Shown here: one piece after another, positions 38,584 through 47,463 of the stretch
Layout: each line of letters starts with the position of its first letter
Numbering within the stretch: the first letter of the stretch is position 1
Assembly: GCF_001267885.1 (NCBI RefSeq)
Contig: NZ_CP012382.1
Coordinates: 7,489,001-7,553,000, forward strand
Length of the DNA: 64,000 nt
Origin: Streptomyces ambofaciens ATCC 23877
Lineage (GTDB): Bacteria > Actinomycetota > Actinomycetes > Streptomycetales > Streptomycetaceae
Direction: 5' to 3'
The notes under the pieces: model-generated
Told to the model about the DNA's origin: nothing
The model's input: the letters and a program-made list of their open reading frames with translations, nothing else
The model's database searches: none
Made by a program: the position numbers and the translations under genes

Positions 38584-39993
38584 TCAGGCATGGGCCGCCG
38601 GCCGGCCCAGCAGCCGCAGCACGCACACGGTGAGACAGAGGACGGCCGCGCCGCAGCACAGCGGCAGGGCGGTCGCGGAGCCCGGTGGCAGCCCGGCCAG
38701 GGCGACCGCGCCGGTGCCCGCGGCCGCCGCGAGACACAGGGCGGCCGGTGGCCAGGCCACGCCGAAGGCCTGGAGGAGCAGGGAGGTCCACAGCGCCGCC
38801 GCGAGCAGCAGCAGCGCGACGGGGTCGGCGTCCACCAGCAGCGCCGCGGGCAGCAGCGGGCCGAGGTACACCAGCAGGCAGCCCGCGAGGACGGCGGCCG
38901 AGCGCCACCGGAAGCCGGCCGGGGTGGCGGTGGCCCGCAGCGCCGCCACCGACAGCCCCCGGTAGCGGTACAGCAGCCACTCCGCCGGGCCCATGCTCAC
39001 GGTGAGCACGATCACCGCCCACGGGTGGTCACGGCCCGCCAGGAAGACCAGTGCCCCCGCGGCCAGCCCGAACAGGCCGTACGGCAGCGAGCGGAGCAGC
39101 TGGGGGCGGGCGGCGTCCGGTACGGGCGGGGCCGTGCGGGTGGCGCGCAGTGCCCAGCCGGCCGCGGCGAGCGTGCCGAGGAACGACAGCAGCGGCAGGC
39201 CGGCCCGCAGCACGGTGCCGGGCTCCCACCACGGCAGCGTCGCCGCACCCGCGATCATCGGCGCGAGGGCGGCCAGCAGCAGCCGCTCCCGGCCCAGCAC
39301 GAGGAGCACACCGGCCGCCGCGAGGTATCCCGACTGGGCGGTCACGGCCAGGGCGGCGGGGCCGGACCCGGCGAGTGACACCCCGGCCGCGGCCGCTACG
39401 AGGGCGCCCGCGGTCGCTCCCTTGAGGAGGGTGCGGCCCGCCTCCCGGCGTCCGGTGGCCAGCCGCAGGTAGGCGCGGTGTCCCAGGGCCTGGTTCCACG
39501 CCCAGGAGAGGAGCCCGGCCACCACCAGCGCCCGCACCACGCCCTGCTGGTCCAGCAGTCGGCCGGCCAGTGCGTAGGCGAGGCCCGGCAGCGCGAACAA
39601 CGCTCCGCGCAGCGCGCAGCGCACGTGGTCGGGCCGCCAGGGGTCGGCCGGGCGCGGCGGGTCCGGGAACGTGCGCGGTATGCGCTCGTACAGGGCCGTG
39701 GCCAGGGAGAAGAGGTCGCGGTGCCCGTACCGTTCCCGGATCACCTCGCCGGTCAGCCCCTCGGACTCCAGCAGTGCGGCCACCTCGTAGGGGTGGACGG
39801 CGGGTGCGATCCGGTCGGCCAGTTCGGCGGCCAGCCGGTCGACCGCGTCGCTCCGGGCACCGTACCCGGGGCGTACCAGGGCGAGCGTGTGCTGGTCGGC
39901 CGGCGACCCGGCGCGGGCGCGTCCGTCGGCGAGCCGCAGCGCCAGCGTGTCCTGCTCCGCGCCGCCGGGTTCCAGTGCCATGGGCCCGCTCAT
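38584..39993 (-). CDS. Polytopic membrane protein of the exopolysaccharide locus
   Basis: 469 residues: a soluble N-terminal region of about 120 residues (HPYEVAALLESEGLTGEVIRER, RDLFSLATALYERIP), then about twelve hydrophobic helices to the C-terminus. This count suits a polymer flippase or a PelG/PelE-like component, but I see no diagnostic MOP motif. ATG overlaps the glycosyltransferase stop (ATGA). Likely moves or organises the polymer across the membrane; this role is inferred from context only. Confidence 0.8.
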   Translation of the reverse strand: MSGPMALEPGGAEQDTLALRLADGRARAGSPADQHTLALVRPGYGARSDAVDRLAAELADRIAPAVHPYEVAALLESEGLTGEVIRERYGHRDLFSLATALYERIPRTFPDPPRPADPWRPDHVRCALRGALFALPGLAYALAGRLLDQQGVVRALVVAGLLSWAWNQALGHRAYLRLATGRREAGRTLLKGATAGALVAAAAGVSLAGSGPAALAVTAQSGYLAAAGVLLVLGRERLLLAALAPMIAGAATLPWWEPGTVLRAGLPLLSFLGTLAAAGWALRATRTAPPVPDAARPQLLRSLPYGLFGLAAGALVFLAGRDHPWAVIVLTVSMGPAEWLLYRYRGLSVAALRATATPAGFRWRSAAVLAGCLLVYLGPLLPAALLVDADPVALLLLAAALWTSLLLQAFGVAWPPAALCLAAAAGTGAVALAGLPPGSATALPLCCGAAVLCLTVCVLRLLGRPAAHA

Positions 39994-41522
39994 CCGGTCG
40001 CACTCCTCACCGGCGTCGGTGCTCCGCCCGCCGACGCGAGGGTGTCCCGCGCGACGGCGGGCGCGGGTGCGGCCGTACCGCCGAACGCGGAGAGCTCCAG
40101 GTAGATGGACCGGAAGGTGTCGATGGTCTGGCGGAGCGTGAACTGCTCGATCACCCGGAGCCGGGCGGCCTCGCCCATGGCCCGGCGGCGCTCCGCGTCG
40201 CGCAGCAGCTCCAGCGCCGCGGCGGCCATGGCGGCCGGATCGCGCGGCGGCACGACGAGGCCGCTGTCGCCGACGGCCTCCCGGACCCCGCCGACGTCCG
40301 TGGAGACGGTCGCCCGGCCGCAGGACATGGCCTCGATCAGGGTGAAGGGGAAACCCTCGCTGATGCTGGAGAGCATCACGACGTTCCCGGCGGCGTACGC
40401 GTCCTTGATGTCGTCGACCCGCCCCTCGAAGGTCACCGCGTCACCGTGGCCGAGCTGTGCCGCCAGTGCCTCGCAGCGTTCCCGGTAGGCCTCGCCGCCG
40501 CGCGGGGTGCCGCCGAACAACCGCAGGCGAGCGGCGGGCAGTTCGGCCCGCACCAGGGCGAAGGCGCGGATCAGGGTCTCCAGGTCCTTGATCGGGTCGA
40601 CGCGCCCGGCCCAGCTGAGCACGGGTTCGGCCGGTTCGGGTCCGGCGGGCGGGAACGCGGCCGGGTCGACGCCGTTGTACACCGTGCGTATGGACTCCGG
40701 GGCGGCGCCGCCCTGCTCCTCCCACAGGCGGTTGTAGCGGTTGCCCGGGGTGATCAGTGCGGCCCGGCGGTAGGTCTCCTCGGCCAGCAGGCGGAAGAAG
40801 CCCAGCAACAGCGCCTTCACCGGCCACCGGTAGGGGGCGGTGCGGTAGCCGAGGTAGCGTTCGCGCAGGTAGACGCCGTGCTCCGTCAGCAGCAACGGCA
40901 CGCCGTTGCGCTCCAGCCCCGCGAGTCCGGGCAGCACCGCGACGCCGCCGCTGACCGCGTGCGCCACCCCCTGTTCCGGGTACGGCGCGGCCAGCGGGCG
41001 CAGGGCGTGCTCCAGCAGCGCGGTCGCGGTCACCGCGTCGTGCAGGGTGGGCCGGGCCTCGCGCACGGGCAGTCCCGGCCGGTTCCAGACCGCGGTCAGG
41101 ATGGCGATCGCCCGGTCCCCGCGCAGGAACGGGCTGAGCCGGCCGTCGGACGCGGCCCGTGCCAGCCGGTACAGGGCGGGGGCGAAGCCGTCCTCCGCGC
41201 GCGGGTCGAGCAGCGCGGTCACGAAGCGCTCGTAGGCGGCGGCGAGCCGGTTGCCCTCACGCCCGCGGGGCGGGCGCCCCGGTGGGGCCGGACCCCACAT
41301 GGGGACGGAGACGACCCGGGACACGTGCCCGGGGATGTCCCAGACGAGCGGTTCGCGCCCCGTGCCGGTGACGGCCGTGACGTCGAAGTCGAGGTCGGGC
41401 ATGCCGGTGACGAGCTGGTCGCACCAGACGCTCACCCCGCCGTGACTGTGCGGGTAGGTGCCTTCGGTGAGCAGGGTGACGCGTGACGCGCCGGAGCGTC
41501 GCGCGCCGTGGGGAACGTGCAT
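39990..41522 (-). CDS. pelF: PelF-like GT4 glycosyltransferase
   Basis: 510 residues, GT-B fold. N-terminal LLTEGTYPHSHGGVSVWCDQL is characteristic of PelF, the cytosolic transferase of the Pel polysaccharide system. LLTEHGVYLRER and TPGNRYN follow. The C-terminal nucleotide-binding half has SWAGRVDPIKDLETLI and SISEGFPFTLIEAMSCG (EX7E). Probably polymerises an activated hexosamine or hexose. Stop overlaps the membrane-protein start. No pelD, pelE or pelG with clear motifs is nearby, so the machinery is not a standard Pel operon. Confidence 0.9.
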   Translation of the reverse strand: MHVPHGARRSGASRVTLLTEGTYPHSHGGVSVWCDQLVTGMPDLDFDVTAVTGTGREPLVWDIPGHVSRVVSVPMWGPAPPGRPPRGREGNRLAAAYERFVTALLDPRAEDGFAPALYRLARAASDGRLSPFLRGDRAIAILTAVWNRPGLPVREARPTLHDAVTATALLEHALRPLAAPYPEQGVAHAVSGGVAVLPGLAGLERNGVPLLLTEHGVYLRERYLGYRTAPYRWPVKALLLGFFRLLAEETYRRAALITPGNRYNRLWEEQGGAAPESIRTVYNGVDPAAFPPAGPEPAEPVLSWAGRVDPIKDLETLIRAFALVRAELPAARLRLFGGTPRGGEAYRERCEALAAQLGHGDAVTFEGRVDDIKDAYAAGNVVMLSSISEGFPFTLIEAMSCGRATVSTDVGGVREAVGDSGLVVPPRDPAAMAAAALELLRDAERRRAMGEAARLRVIEQFTLRQTIDTFRSIYLELSAFGGTAAPAPAVARDTLASAGGAPTPVRSATG

Positions 41523-41591
41523 GGATGTGCTCCACGGCCGAGGTGTGGGCTGTTCGTGTGGGCTGAGCGGACTGCGGTGGTGCGGCGGCGC

Positions 41592-43727
41592 TCAGCGCTC
41601 GGCGCCGTAGGGCACCGGATCGCTCACACCGGCCGGAACCCGGGTGCGGGGCGCGGTGGACGCCGCGGCGGCCGGGCCGCCGGGCTCGGTGGCCGGGCCG
41701 GGCGCGGTGACCGTGGAGGGGAGGGTGAGGGTGAGCGGACCGCCGGCGGTGGCGGTCCAGCCGGAGAGCGCACCGGCGTAGGCGTCGCCGAAGCCCGCGT
41801 TGCCGCGCAGGGTGCCCGTGGGCATCGTCGCCGTCACGGCCACGCCGCCCGGGGCCTGGACGGTCACGGTGTCACCGACGCGGTACGCGGTGACCTGGCC
41901 GGCGTCGACCGCGCCGCGCCAGGTGGCACGGCGCTGCATCTCGACGCCGATGTCCTCCATGCGGAGGTTCACCACGGGCGTGCTCTCGTCGAACAGGGCG
42001 TCGTAGCCGCCCAGGACGCCGTCGAGGACCGGGTAGGCGATGCGGTCCTCGGCCAGGTTCGACTGGTGGATGAAGTGCGGCTTGGGATCGTTGGAGAGCA
42101 CGTGTCCGAGCGCGATCCGCGTCTCCAGCGGCACGATGTGCCCGGCGTAGCCCGCTTCGGTGTCCAGCGGCGCGGGCAGGCAGGTGGAGGTGGCGGGGTT
42201 GTCCTCGCAGATGCCGCTGCCGCCCTGGGCGCGGCTGGTGTAGATCCAGTTGTACTCGTCGACCTGCTCGGCGGCCCGGCCGGCGTTGTAGAAGACGTTC
42301 ATCGGATAGCGGGAGACGGTGGTGGCGCTGCCGACCTGCCGCTGCACGGGGTCGCGGGAGTTGTCCGAGGCGAGCCAGGCGATGCCGTTGTCCGCGAGGG
42401 CAAGGCCCAGGTTCGGGTTGTCCCCGGGCTGTTGCGGGGTGACCTTCAGGCCGGAGTGCTCGCCGGTGACCAACTCGTCGTCGTCCAGCGGAAGTCCGGC
42501 GCTCTCGCCCCAGACGCGGTTGGTGGCGATCTCGTCGGAGATCTCGTTCCGGCTCACCCACTGGGTGCTGCCGTCGGGGTTGGTCGCGCACTTCCACGGG
42601 ACCACGCTGACGTCCTGCCGGCAGCCCAGGAAGGCGTGCGTGTAGGTGTGGTTGATCCAGCGGAAGTCGTCGCGGTCGGCGATCAGCTTGTCGGCGAGCG
42701 GGTCGGCGCCGTTGTTGTCCTGGCGGTGGTCGACGCTTCCGGAGCCGTTGTAGGCCATGTCGAGCGTGAAGTTCCGGCTGTCCTGCCAGGCGGTGGCGTG
42801 GTCGACGTCGGCCGGGACCATGCGGATCGGGTTGGGGGTGCCCTCGCCCGGCGGGCAGTCCACGTCGCCGGGGGTGCAGTTGAGCCGGGTGTCCCAGCGG
42901 TCGTCGGCGGCGAAGACGTCGTCGACGTGCACGGCGAAGTAGTTTCGGTCGGCGCCGAGATGCACCCCGCCGGTCATCCACTCCACGATGCCCCGGGCGA
43001 GCAGGCGGAACTGCTGCTGGTGCTGGTTGTAGACGAAGGTGACGACGAGTTCCCGGCGCCCGTCGTGCCGGTACTCGCCCACCAGGGCGCCCTTGGTCGC
43101 CCGCCCGGGTATCGCCGCCTGGACGTACGGCACGAAGTCGGCCCCCGGCGCGGGCGTCGACAGGTAGGCGTAGGACTCACCGACGGTGGGGGAGTTGTCC
43201 TCGAACGGGACGGCCCCCTCCAGGTATCCGAAGGGTCCGGCCAGCCCGGCCGGCGTCACCTCCGCGCTGACCCCGTCGACGCTCCCGGCGTACCCCGCGC
43301 CCACCGCGTACTGGAGCCCGACCTCGGGGCGCGCATAGGTGTAGGCGTCTACCTGGGGGATCGCGTACGTCCGCTCGTAGGAGGCGAGCGCGGTCATCTC
43401 GGCGGAGTTCGCCGGGAAGGGGTTGTCGTTGGGCAGGACGATGGCCTGGTACTTGGCGCGGGGCCGTCCGTCCACCGTGTCCGCCAGGAACCCGGCGTCG
43501 ATCACGGGGCGGCCGGCGTCCTGGAGGTCGACCTCCGTGTACGGCGTGCCCGCGGTCTCCAGTTCGGCGGCGATGGCGTCGGTGGCCGGCCCTCCGTCGC
43601 TCACGACCAGGACGCGCAGATCGACGCGTGGGGCCGGGACGTCGGCGTGGGCCGGACCGGCCGACAGGCCGAGCGAGGCCGTCAGCGCGCCCACTGCGAG
43701 TGCCGTAGTGCGAATGGTCCGCTTCAT
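41592..43727 (-). CDS. Secreted polysaccharide deacetylase, Agd3/CE18-like
   Basis: 711 residues, signal peptide (MKRTIRTTALAVGALTASLGLSAGPAHA). A Rossmann-like front part (about 35-240: RVLVVSDGG, AIVLPNDNPFPANSAE) precedes a deacetylase barrel with HVDDVFAADDRWDT (H267 and the Asp pair), NHTYTHAFLGC (H360 and H364, metal-binding HxxxH) and HQSNL. A beta-sandwich tail follows (about 600-680). This architecture matches fungal Agd3, which partly deacetylates GalNAc residues of galactosaminogalactan. First gene of the locus, 69 bp before PelF. It would create cationic amino groups outside the cell. Confidence 0.88.
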   Translation of the reverse strand: MKRTIRTTALAVGALTASLGLSAGPAHADVPAPRVDLRVLVVSDGGPATDAIAAELETAGTPYTEVDLQDAGRPVIDAGFLADTVDGRPRAKYQAIVLPNDNPFPANSAEMTALASYERTYAIPQVDAYTYARPEVGLQYAVGAGYAGSVDGVSAEVTPAGLAGPFGYLEGAVPFEDNSPTVGESYAYLSTPAPGADFVPYVQAAIPGRATKGALVGEYRHDGRRELVVTFVYNQHQQQFRLLARGIVEWMTGGVHLGADRNYFAVHVDDVFAADDRWDTRLNCTPGDVDCPPGEGTPNPIRMVPADVDHATAWQDSRNFTLDMAYNGSGSVDHRQDNNGADPLADKLIADRDDFRWINHTYTHAFLGCRQDVSVVPWKCATNPDGSTQWVSRNEISDEIATNRVWGESAGLPLDDDELVTGEHSGLKVTPQQPGDNPNLGLALADNGIAWLASDNSRDPVQRQVGSATTVSRYPMNVFYNAGRAAEQVDEYNWIYTSRAQGGSGICEDNPATSTCLPAPLDTEAGYAGHIVPLETRIALGHVLSNDPKPHFIHQSNLAEDRIAYPVLDGVLGGYDALFDESTPVVNLRMEDIGVEMQRRATWRGAVDAGQVTAYRVGDTVTVQAPGGVAVTATMPTGTLRGNAGFGDAYAGALSGWTATAGGPLTLTLPSTVTAPGPATEPGGPAAAASTAPRTRVPAGVSDPVPYGAER

Positions 43728-44180
43728 GCGGTGAGATTCCCTCCCCCGGGCAGGGGCGGACGGGCTCCTCGCGGAACCCGCCCCACCCCGTGACCACGCC
43801 GTCGCCCCCCTGAGACGCCGGTCGTCGACGTTTCCGTCGCGTCACATAGTGAGGCGCGTGTGGAGCATTTGTGTGCCTGCTGCGGAACTTGACGGAAAAG
43901 CGCATGTGTCCATTTGCCCGGAACGGACGGCGCCCCGAGCCGTCGGCGGGTGCCGCGTTCCCCCCGGTGAACCGCGCCGGCAGGCCTGTGTACTGCTGCG
44001 AGCCGGCCGGAGGCGGACCGGAACTCCGGCCTCCGCGGCGCGCGGGTGTCAATGGTCTCGACCAGGGCGCTGACCGGTGCCGGAGCGAGATCAGGTCAAC
44101 CCCCGCGGCGTCGCGCCGACGCCGCCCGGCCCGTCGTGGGCCGGACGGCGTCGGCGCTCAGCGCTCGGGGAGGTGTGCGG
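43728..44180. other. Promoter-side intergenic region of the exopolysaccharide locus
   Basis: 453 bp without a credible gene. It includes a locally A/T-richer stretch (43855-43920), the small dyad TCACATAGTGA (43842-43852), which could be a regulator half-site pair, and the terminator of the next gene (44113-44157). No definite -10/-35 pair can be named. Confidence 0.5.
44113..44157 (-). terminator. Hairpin after the small secreted protein gene
   Basis: Arms GCGCCGACGCCG-C-CCGGCCC (44113-44132) and GGGCCGG-A-CGGCGTCGGCGC (44138-44157) pair with one C-A mismatch around GTCGT, just past the stop at 44181. Confidence 0.85.
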
Positions 44181-44708
44181 TCAGGCGCACAGGACGCGGG
44201 TCTCGGGCGTGTAGACCGGGCCGCCGTTCACGCTCGTGCTGTCGCTGAACTCGGCGTAGTAGTACGAGTAGAAGCCGATGTTCCCGTTGCAGCCGGAGTC
44301 GGCGCCGACCTGCAGGGTCAGGGTGACGGTGCGGCTCTGGCCGGGCGGGATGGTGGCGCCGTAGTTGGTGCCGAGGTTCGCGGGCCCGGTGCCGGTGCAC
44401 GGGACGGCGCCGGCCTCCGAGGCCAGGGTGCAGCCGGTGAAGCTGTACTTGAGGTCGGGTCGCTGGGTGGTCAGCCAGGTCGGGTCGATCGTCTGGTAGA
44501 CGAACCAGATGTCGTACGTCCGGTTGTTCTTGATCGTCATCGACAGGTTCACCGTGCCGCCGGGCTGGGTGGTCGCCGCGTCGGTGGTGAACGTCAGCTC
44601 CGCCGGGGCGGGGTCGGCGGCGCTCGCGGAGGGCGCCAGGCCGAACAGGGCGAGCGCGAGGGCGATGATCGTGGCGAGGCCGAAGCGCCTCGTTCGTGTG
44701 GATCGCAT
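44181..44708 (-). CDS. Small secreted protein of unknown function
   Basis: 175 residues with a clean signal peptide (MRSTRTRRFGLATIIALALALFG..., cleavage near ASA-AD). The mature part looks like an immunoglobulin-type beta-sandwich (AELTFTTDAATTQPGGTVNLSMTIKNNRTYDIWFVY, QSRTVTLTLQVG) with four Cys likely in two disulphides. No catalytic motif. Family not recognised. Separate transcript, terminator downstream. Confidence 0.85.
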   Translation of the reverse strand: MRSTRTRRFGLATIIALALALFGLAPSASAADPAPAELTFTTDAATTQPGGTVNLSMTIKNNRTYDIWFVYQTIDPTWLTTQRPDLKYSFTGCTLASEAGAVPCTGTGPANLGTNYGATIPPGQSRTVTLTLQVGADSGCNGNIGFYSYYYAEFSDSTSVNGGPVYTPETRVLCA

Positions 44709-45107
44709 GGCCCGGGAGACTAGGCACGGCCACGACGCACCGTCTGCACCGTGCGGAACGCCGTGCACACGGCTCGGCCGGAAGTGTGCGTACGGTGAAG
44801 GATGCGTGAGGGCGTCGTTACAAAGGGTGGTGGCCGGCGTTCCCGCATGACAACGCCCGGGTGGGCCCGGGGCGGCGCCCGGCCGTCCCCGGTGCCGCGC
44901 GCGGCCGTGTGCCCCGACGGCAATGGCGGATTCCGGGTGCCCGCCGGCAGCCCGGGCGGGCGGGGCCGCACACACGGCCCGCGCCGCCGCCTCGCCGGCC
45001 GCAGGTCAGGGGAGCCCGGTCGCCCGTGGGCGGCGGCGCGGTACCGCGCCGCCGGCGGGCGGGCGTCCAGCCGCCGTGCAGCCGCCCACGGCGCGGCGGC
45101 GGTCGCG
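44709..45107. other. Intergenic region, little recognised
   Basis: About 400 bp between two minus-strand genes. Frames open across it are Arg/Gly/Pro-rich shadows without a ribosome-binding site. It should hold the promoter of the small secreted protein near 44709-44800. The stretch 45055-45107 is C/G-rich with short inverted repeats that could end the TetR transcript. Confidence 0.4.
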
Positions 45108-45728
45108 TCAGGGGCGGGCGGTGCGGAAGGCTCCCGCCCGCGCCGCCGCGGCGGCTGCCTCGGCGGCCCGGTCCGCCGTGGCCTCGTCCAGGGGCTCGCC
45201 GGTGGTCAGCAGGCGGTAGTAGAGGGGGGCGGAGACCGCGCGGATCACCTCGCGGGTGTCGGTGTCCGCGGGCAGTTCGCCCCGCTCGACGGCCTGGCGG
45301 GCGCAGGGCTCCCACTCCGAGACGCGGATGTCGTAGAAGCGGTGGAGGGCGGCGGCCGTGCGGGTGTCGCAGGTCGCGGCGGCGATCACGGCCTTGAAGA
45401 GCGCCCCTTGGTGCGGGTCGGCCAGGGTGCGCGCGACCAGCCGGGCGTTCGCGCGCAGATCGCCGAGCAGGGTGCCGGACTCCGTGCGGGGCAGTGACTG
45501 CTCGGCCATGTCCGCGAGCAGGTCCGCGACGAGGGTGGCCGGGGTCCCCCAGCGCCGGTAGACCGTGGTCTTCCCGACCTCGGCGCGCCGCGCCACGTCG
45601 GCGAGGTCGAGGCCGGCCAGGCCGTGCTCGGCCAGGGCGTCGCCGGCGGCCCGCAGGACGGCGGACCGCACGCGCGCGGTCCGGCCGCCCGGGCGGGCGG
45701 TGCCCGGCCCGATGTCTTCGGACGTCAT
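45108..45728 (-). CDS. TetR-family transcriptional regulator
   Basis: 206 residues. N-terminal helix-turn-helix LDLADVARRAEVGKTTVYRRW is typical of TetR. The C-terminal ligand domain begins TRTAAALHRFYDIRV and resembles the TetR_C_33-like group. Divergent from an aldo/keto reductase, with an inverted repeat in between, so it probably represses that gene and itself. Confidence 0.93.
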   Translation of the reverse strand: MTSEDIGPGTARPGGRTARVRSAVLRAAGDALAEHGLAGLDLADVARRAEVGKTTVYRRWGTPATLVADLLADMAEQSLPRTESGTLLGDLRANARLVARTLADPHQGALFKAVIAAATCDTRTAAALHRFYDIRVSEWEPCARQAVERGELPADTDTREVIRAVSAPLYYRLLTTGEPLDEATADRAAEAAAAAARAGAFRTARP

Positions 45729-45780
45729 AACGGTACTCCGGTTCCATTAACGAGAGGCTTGCTGTTAGCCTGTGGACATC

Positions 45781-45804
45781 TTAACGGAACGCAAGTCCCG
45801 TTAA
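45781..45804. promoter_or_regulatory. Candidate TetR operator
   Basis: Inverted repeat TTAACGG (45781-45787) and CCGTTAA (45798-45804). Similar half-sites (ATAACGG at 45727, ATTAACG at 45746) occur nearer the TetR start. The region is unusually A/T-rich for this window. Confidence 0.65.
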
Positions 45805-45871
45805 TGGTTGCCGTCCCGCGCGCTTCGCACCCATCGCGACGCGGCGGACGGCCGGACGAGGGGATGCGGTC

Positions 45872-46930
45872 ATGGAACACAGGCGACTGGGAGCGTCCGG
45901 GCTCATGGTCCCGGCACTCAGCTTCGGCGCGGGCACCTTCGGCGGACGCGGGGAACTCTTTGGCGCCTGGGGCACCACGGACGCAGCGGAGGCGCGCCGA
46001 CTGGTCGACATCTGCCTGGAGGCGGGAGTGACCATGTTCGACACCGCCGACGTCTACTCCGGCGGCGCGTCGGAGGAGGTCCTCGGAGCCGCCGTGAAGG
46101 GGCGGCGCGACCAGGTGATCATCTCGACCAAGGCCGGCCTGCCGACGGGCGACGGGCCCACCGAGGCGGGAACCTCGCGGGCCCGTCTGATCACGACCGT
46201 CGACCGGGCCCTGCGCCGGCTGGGCACGGACTACATCGACCTCTTCCAGCTGCACGCCTTCGACGCCGGGACCCCCGTCCAGGAGGTCCTCTCCACGCTC
46301 GACGACCTCGTACGGGCCGGAAAACTGCGCTACACCGGTGTCTCCAACTTCAGCGGGTGGCAGCTGATGAAGTCGCTGGCCGACGCGGACGCCCGGGGAC
46401 ACCAGCGCTACGCGGCGCACCAGGTCTACTACTCCCTGGTCGGCCGGGACTACGAGCGGGAGCTCATGCCGCTCGCCCTGGACCAGGGCGTCGGAGCCGT
46501 CGTCTGGAGCCCGCTGGGGTGGGGCCGGCTCACTGGCCGGATCCGCCGCGGCAGCCCGCTCCCGGCCGGCAGCCGGCTGCACGCCACGGCCGACTACGGC
46601 CCGCCCGTCGCGGACGAGCTCCTGTACCGCGTGGTCGACGCCCTGGACGCCGTCGCCGAGGAGACGGGCCGGACCGTCCCGCAGATCGCCATCAACTGGC
46701 TGCTGCGGCGCCCGTCCGTCTCCTCGGTGATCATCGGCGCCCGCAACGAGGAGCAGTTGCGGCAGAACCTCGGGGCCGTCGGGTGGTCCCTCACCGAGGA
46801 CCAGGTGGCCAGGCTCGACGCGGCGAGCGCCACCACGGCCCCGTACCCCTACTTCCCCTACGAACGTCAGGAGGGCTTCGCCCGCCTCAACCCCCACCCC
46901 CTGCGGCAGGCGGCGGCACCGAGGGGCTGA
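45872..46930 (+). CDS. Aldo/keto reductase
   Basis: 352 residues, TIM barrel. Catalytic Asp and Tyr in FDTADVYSGGASEEVLG, Lys in ISTKAGL, His in LFQLHAFD. The C-terminal NADP motif IIGARNEEQLRQNLGA is present. NADPH-dependent reduction of an aldehyde or ketone, substrate unknown. Probably de-repressed by the ligand of the divergent TetR regulator. Confidence 0.94.
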   Translation: MEHRRLGASGLMVPALSFGAGTFGGRGELFGAWGTTDAAEARRLVDICLEAGVTMFDTADVYSGGASEEVLGAAVKGRRDQVIISTKAGLPTGDGPTEAGTSRARLITTVDRALRRLGTDYIDLFQLHAFDAGTPVQEVLSTLDDLVRAGKLRYTGVSNFSGWQLMKSLADADARGHQRYAAHQVYYSLVGRDYERELMPLALDQGVGAVVWSPLGWGRLTGRIRRGSPLPAGSRLHATADYGPPVADELLYRVVDALDAVAEETGRTVPQIAINWLLRRPSVSSVIIGARNEEQLRQNLGAVGWSLTEDQVARLDAASATTAPYPYFPYERQEGFARLNPHPLRQAAAPRG

Positions 46931-47055
46931 CGCGTGCTCCGGCGGAGCGGGAGCGGCATTGTCAGTGCCGTGCACAAGAATGCGGCCAAGCGAGATCAAC
47001 ACCGGCCGGAGCGGGTAGGCGGTCTCGAGTCCCTGTTCCGGAAAGGCCACAGCCG

Positions 47056-47436
47056 ATGCCGCTTACCGTCGTCCACGCGCAGACCGCCCCCACCCGTGCG
47101 ACCGGTCGACGCGGGTCCCGCCCGGGGGGCCCGCTCAGCCCCGCCGAGGCCGACGTCCTGCGGATCGTCGCCGATCCGCGTACCCCCGTGTTCGTCACCG
47201 TGCGCGAGGGCGGACGACGCAGATACAGCTACTGGCGGCCACTGGACTCCGCCACGGGCCGGGGCGGCTGCTACGCGGCGCTGCCCACCGCGGAGTGCGA
47301 CAAGCTGCACGCCGCGGGCCGGATAGCCCTGGGCGAGCCGCTGACCGACCCCGCCCGCACCATCTACCGGGTCAAGGCGATCCGCACCCCGGCCGGGTCG
47401 GTGCGCGCGGTGCGGGACGGGGCATACGCGGCATGA
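47056..47436 (+). CDS. Small hypothetical protein before ppk2
   Basis: 126 residues from ATG at 47056 (MPLTVVHAQTAPTRATG...), preceded by GGAAAGG. The central part FVTVREGGRRRYSYWRPLD then GGCYAALPTAECDKLHAAGRI looks like a small globular domain; no family is recognised. Twenty-seven bases upstream of ppk2 on the same strand, so possibly co-transcribed. Confidence 0.7.
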   Translation: MPLTVVHAQTAPTRATGRRGSRPGGPLSPAEADVLRIVADPRTPVFVTVREGGRRRYSYWRPLDSATGRGGCYAALPTAECDKLHAAGRIALGEPLTDPARTIYRVKAIRTPAGSVRAVRDGAYAA

Positions 47437-47463
47437 GGGCGGCGAGACGAGGGGAGAGGCGCA

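Noticed and set aside
36631..39378. 915-codon plus-strand frame opposite the nucleotidyltransferase and epimerase genes
   Set aside because: Ends in Gln/Gly/Arg repeats and runs through clear minus-strand enzymes; no ribosome-binding site at its start.
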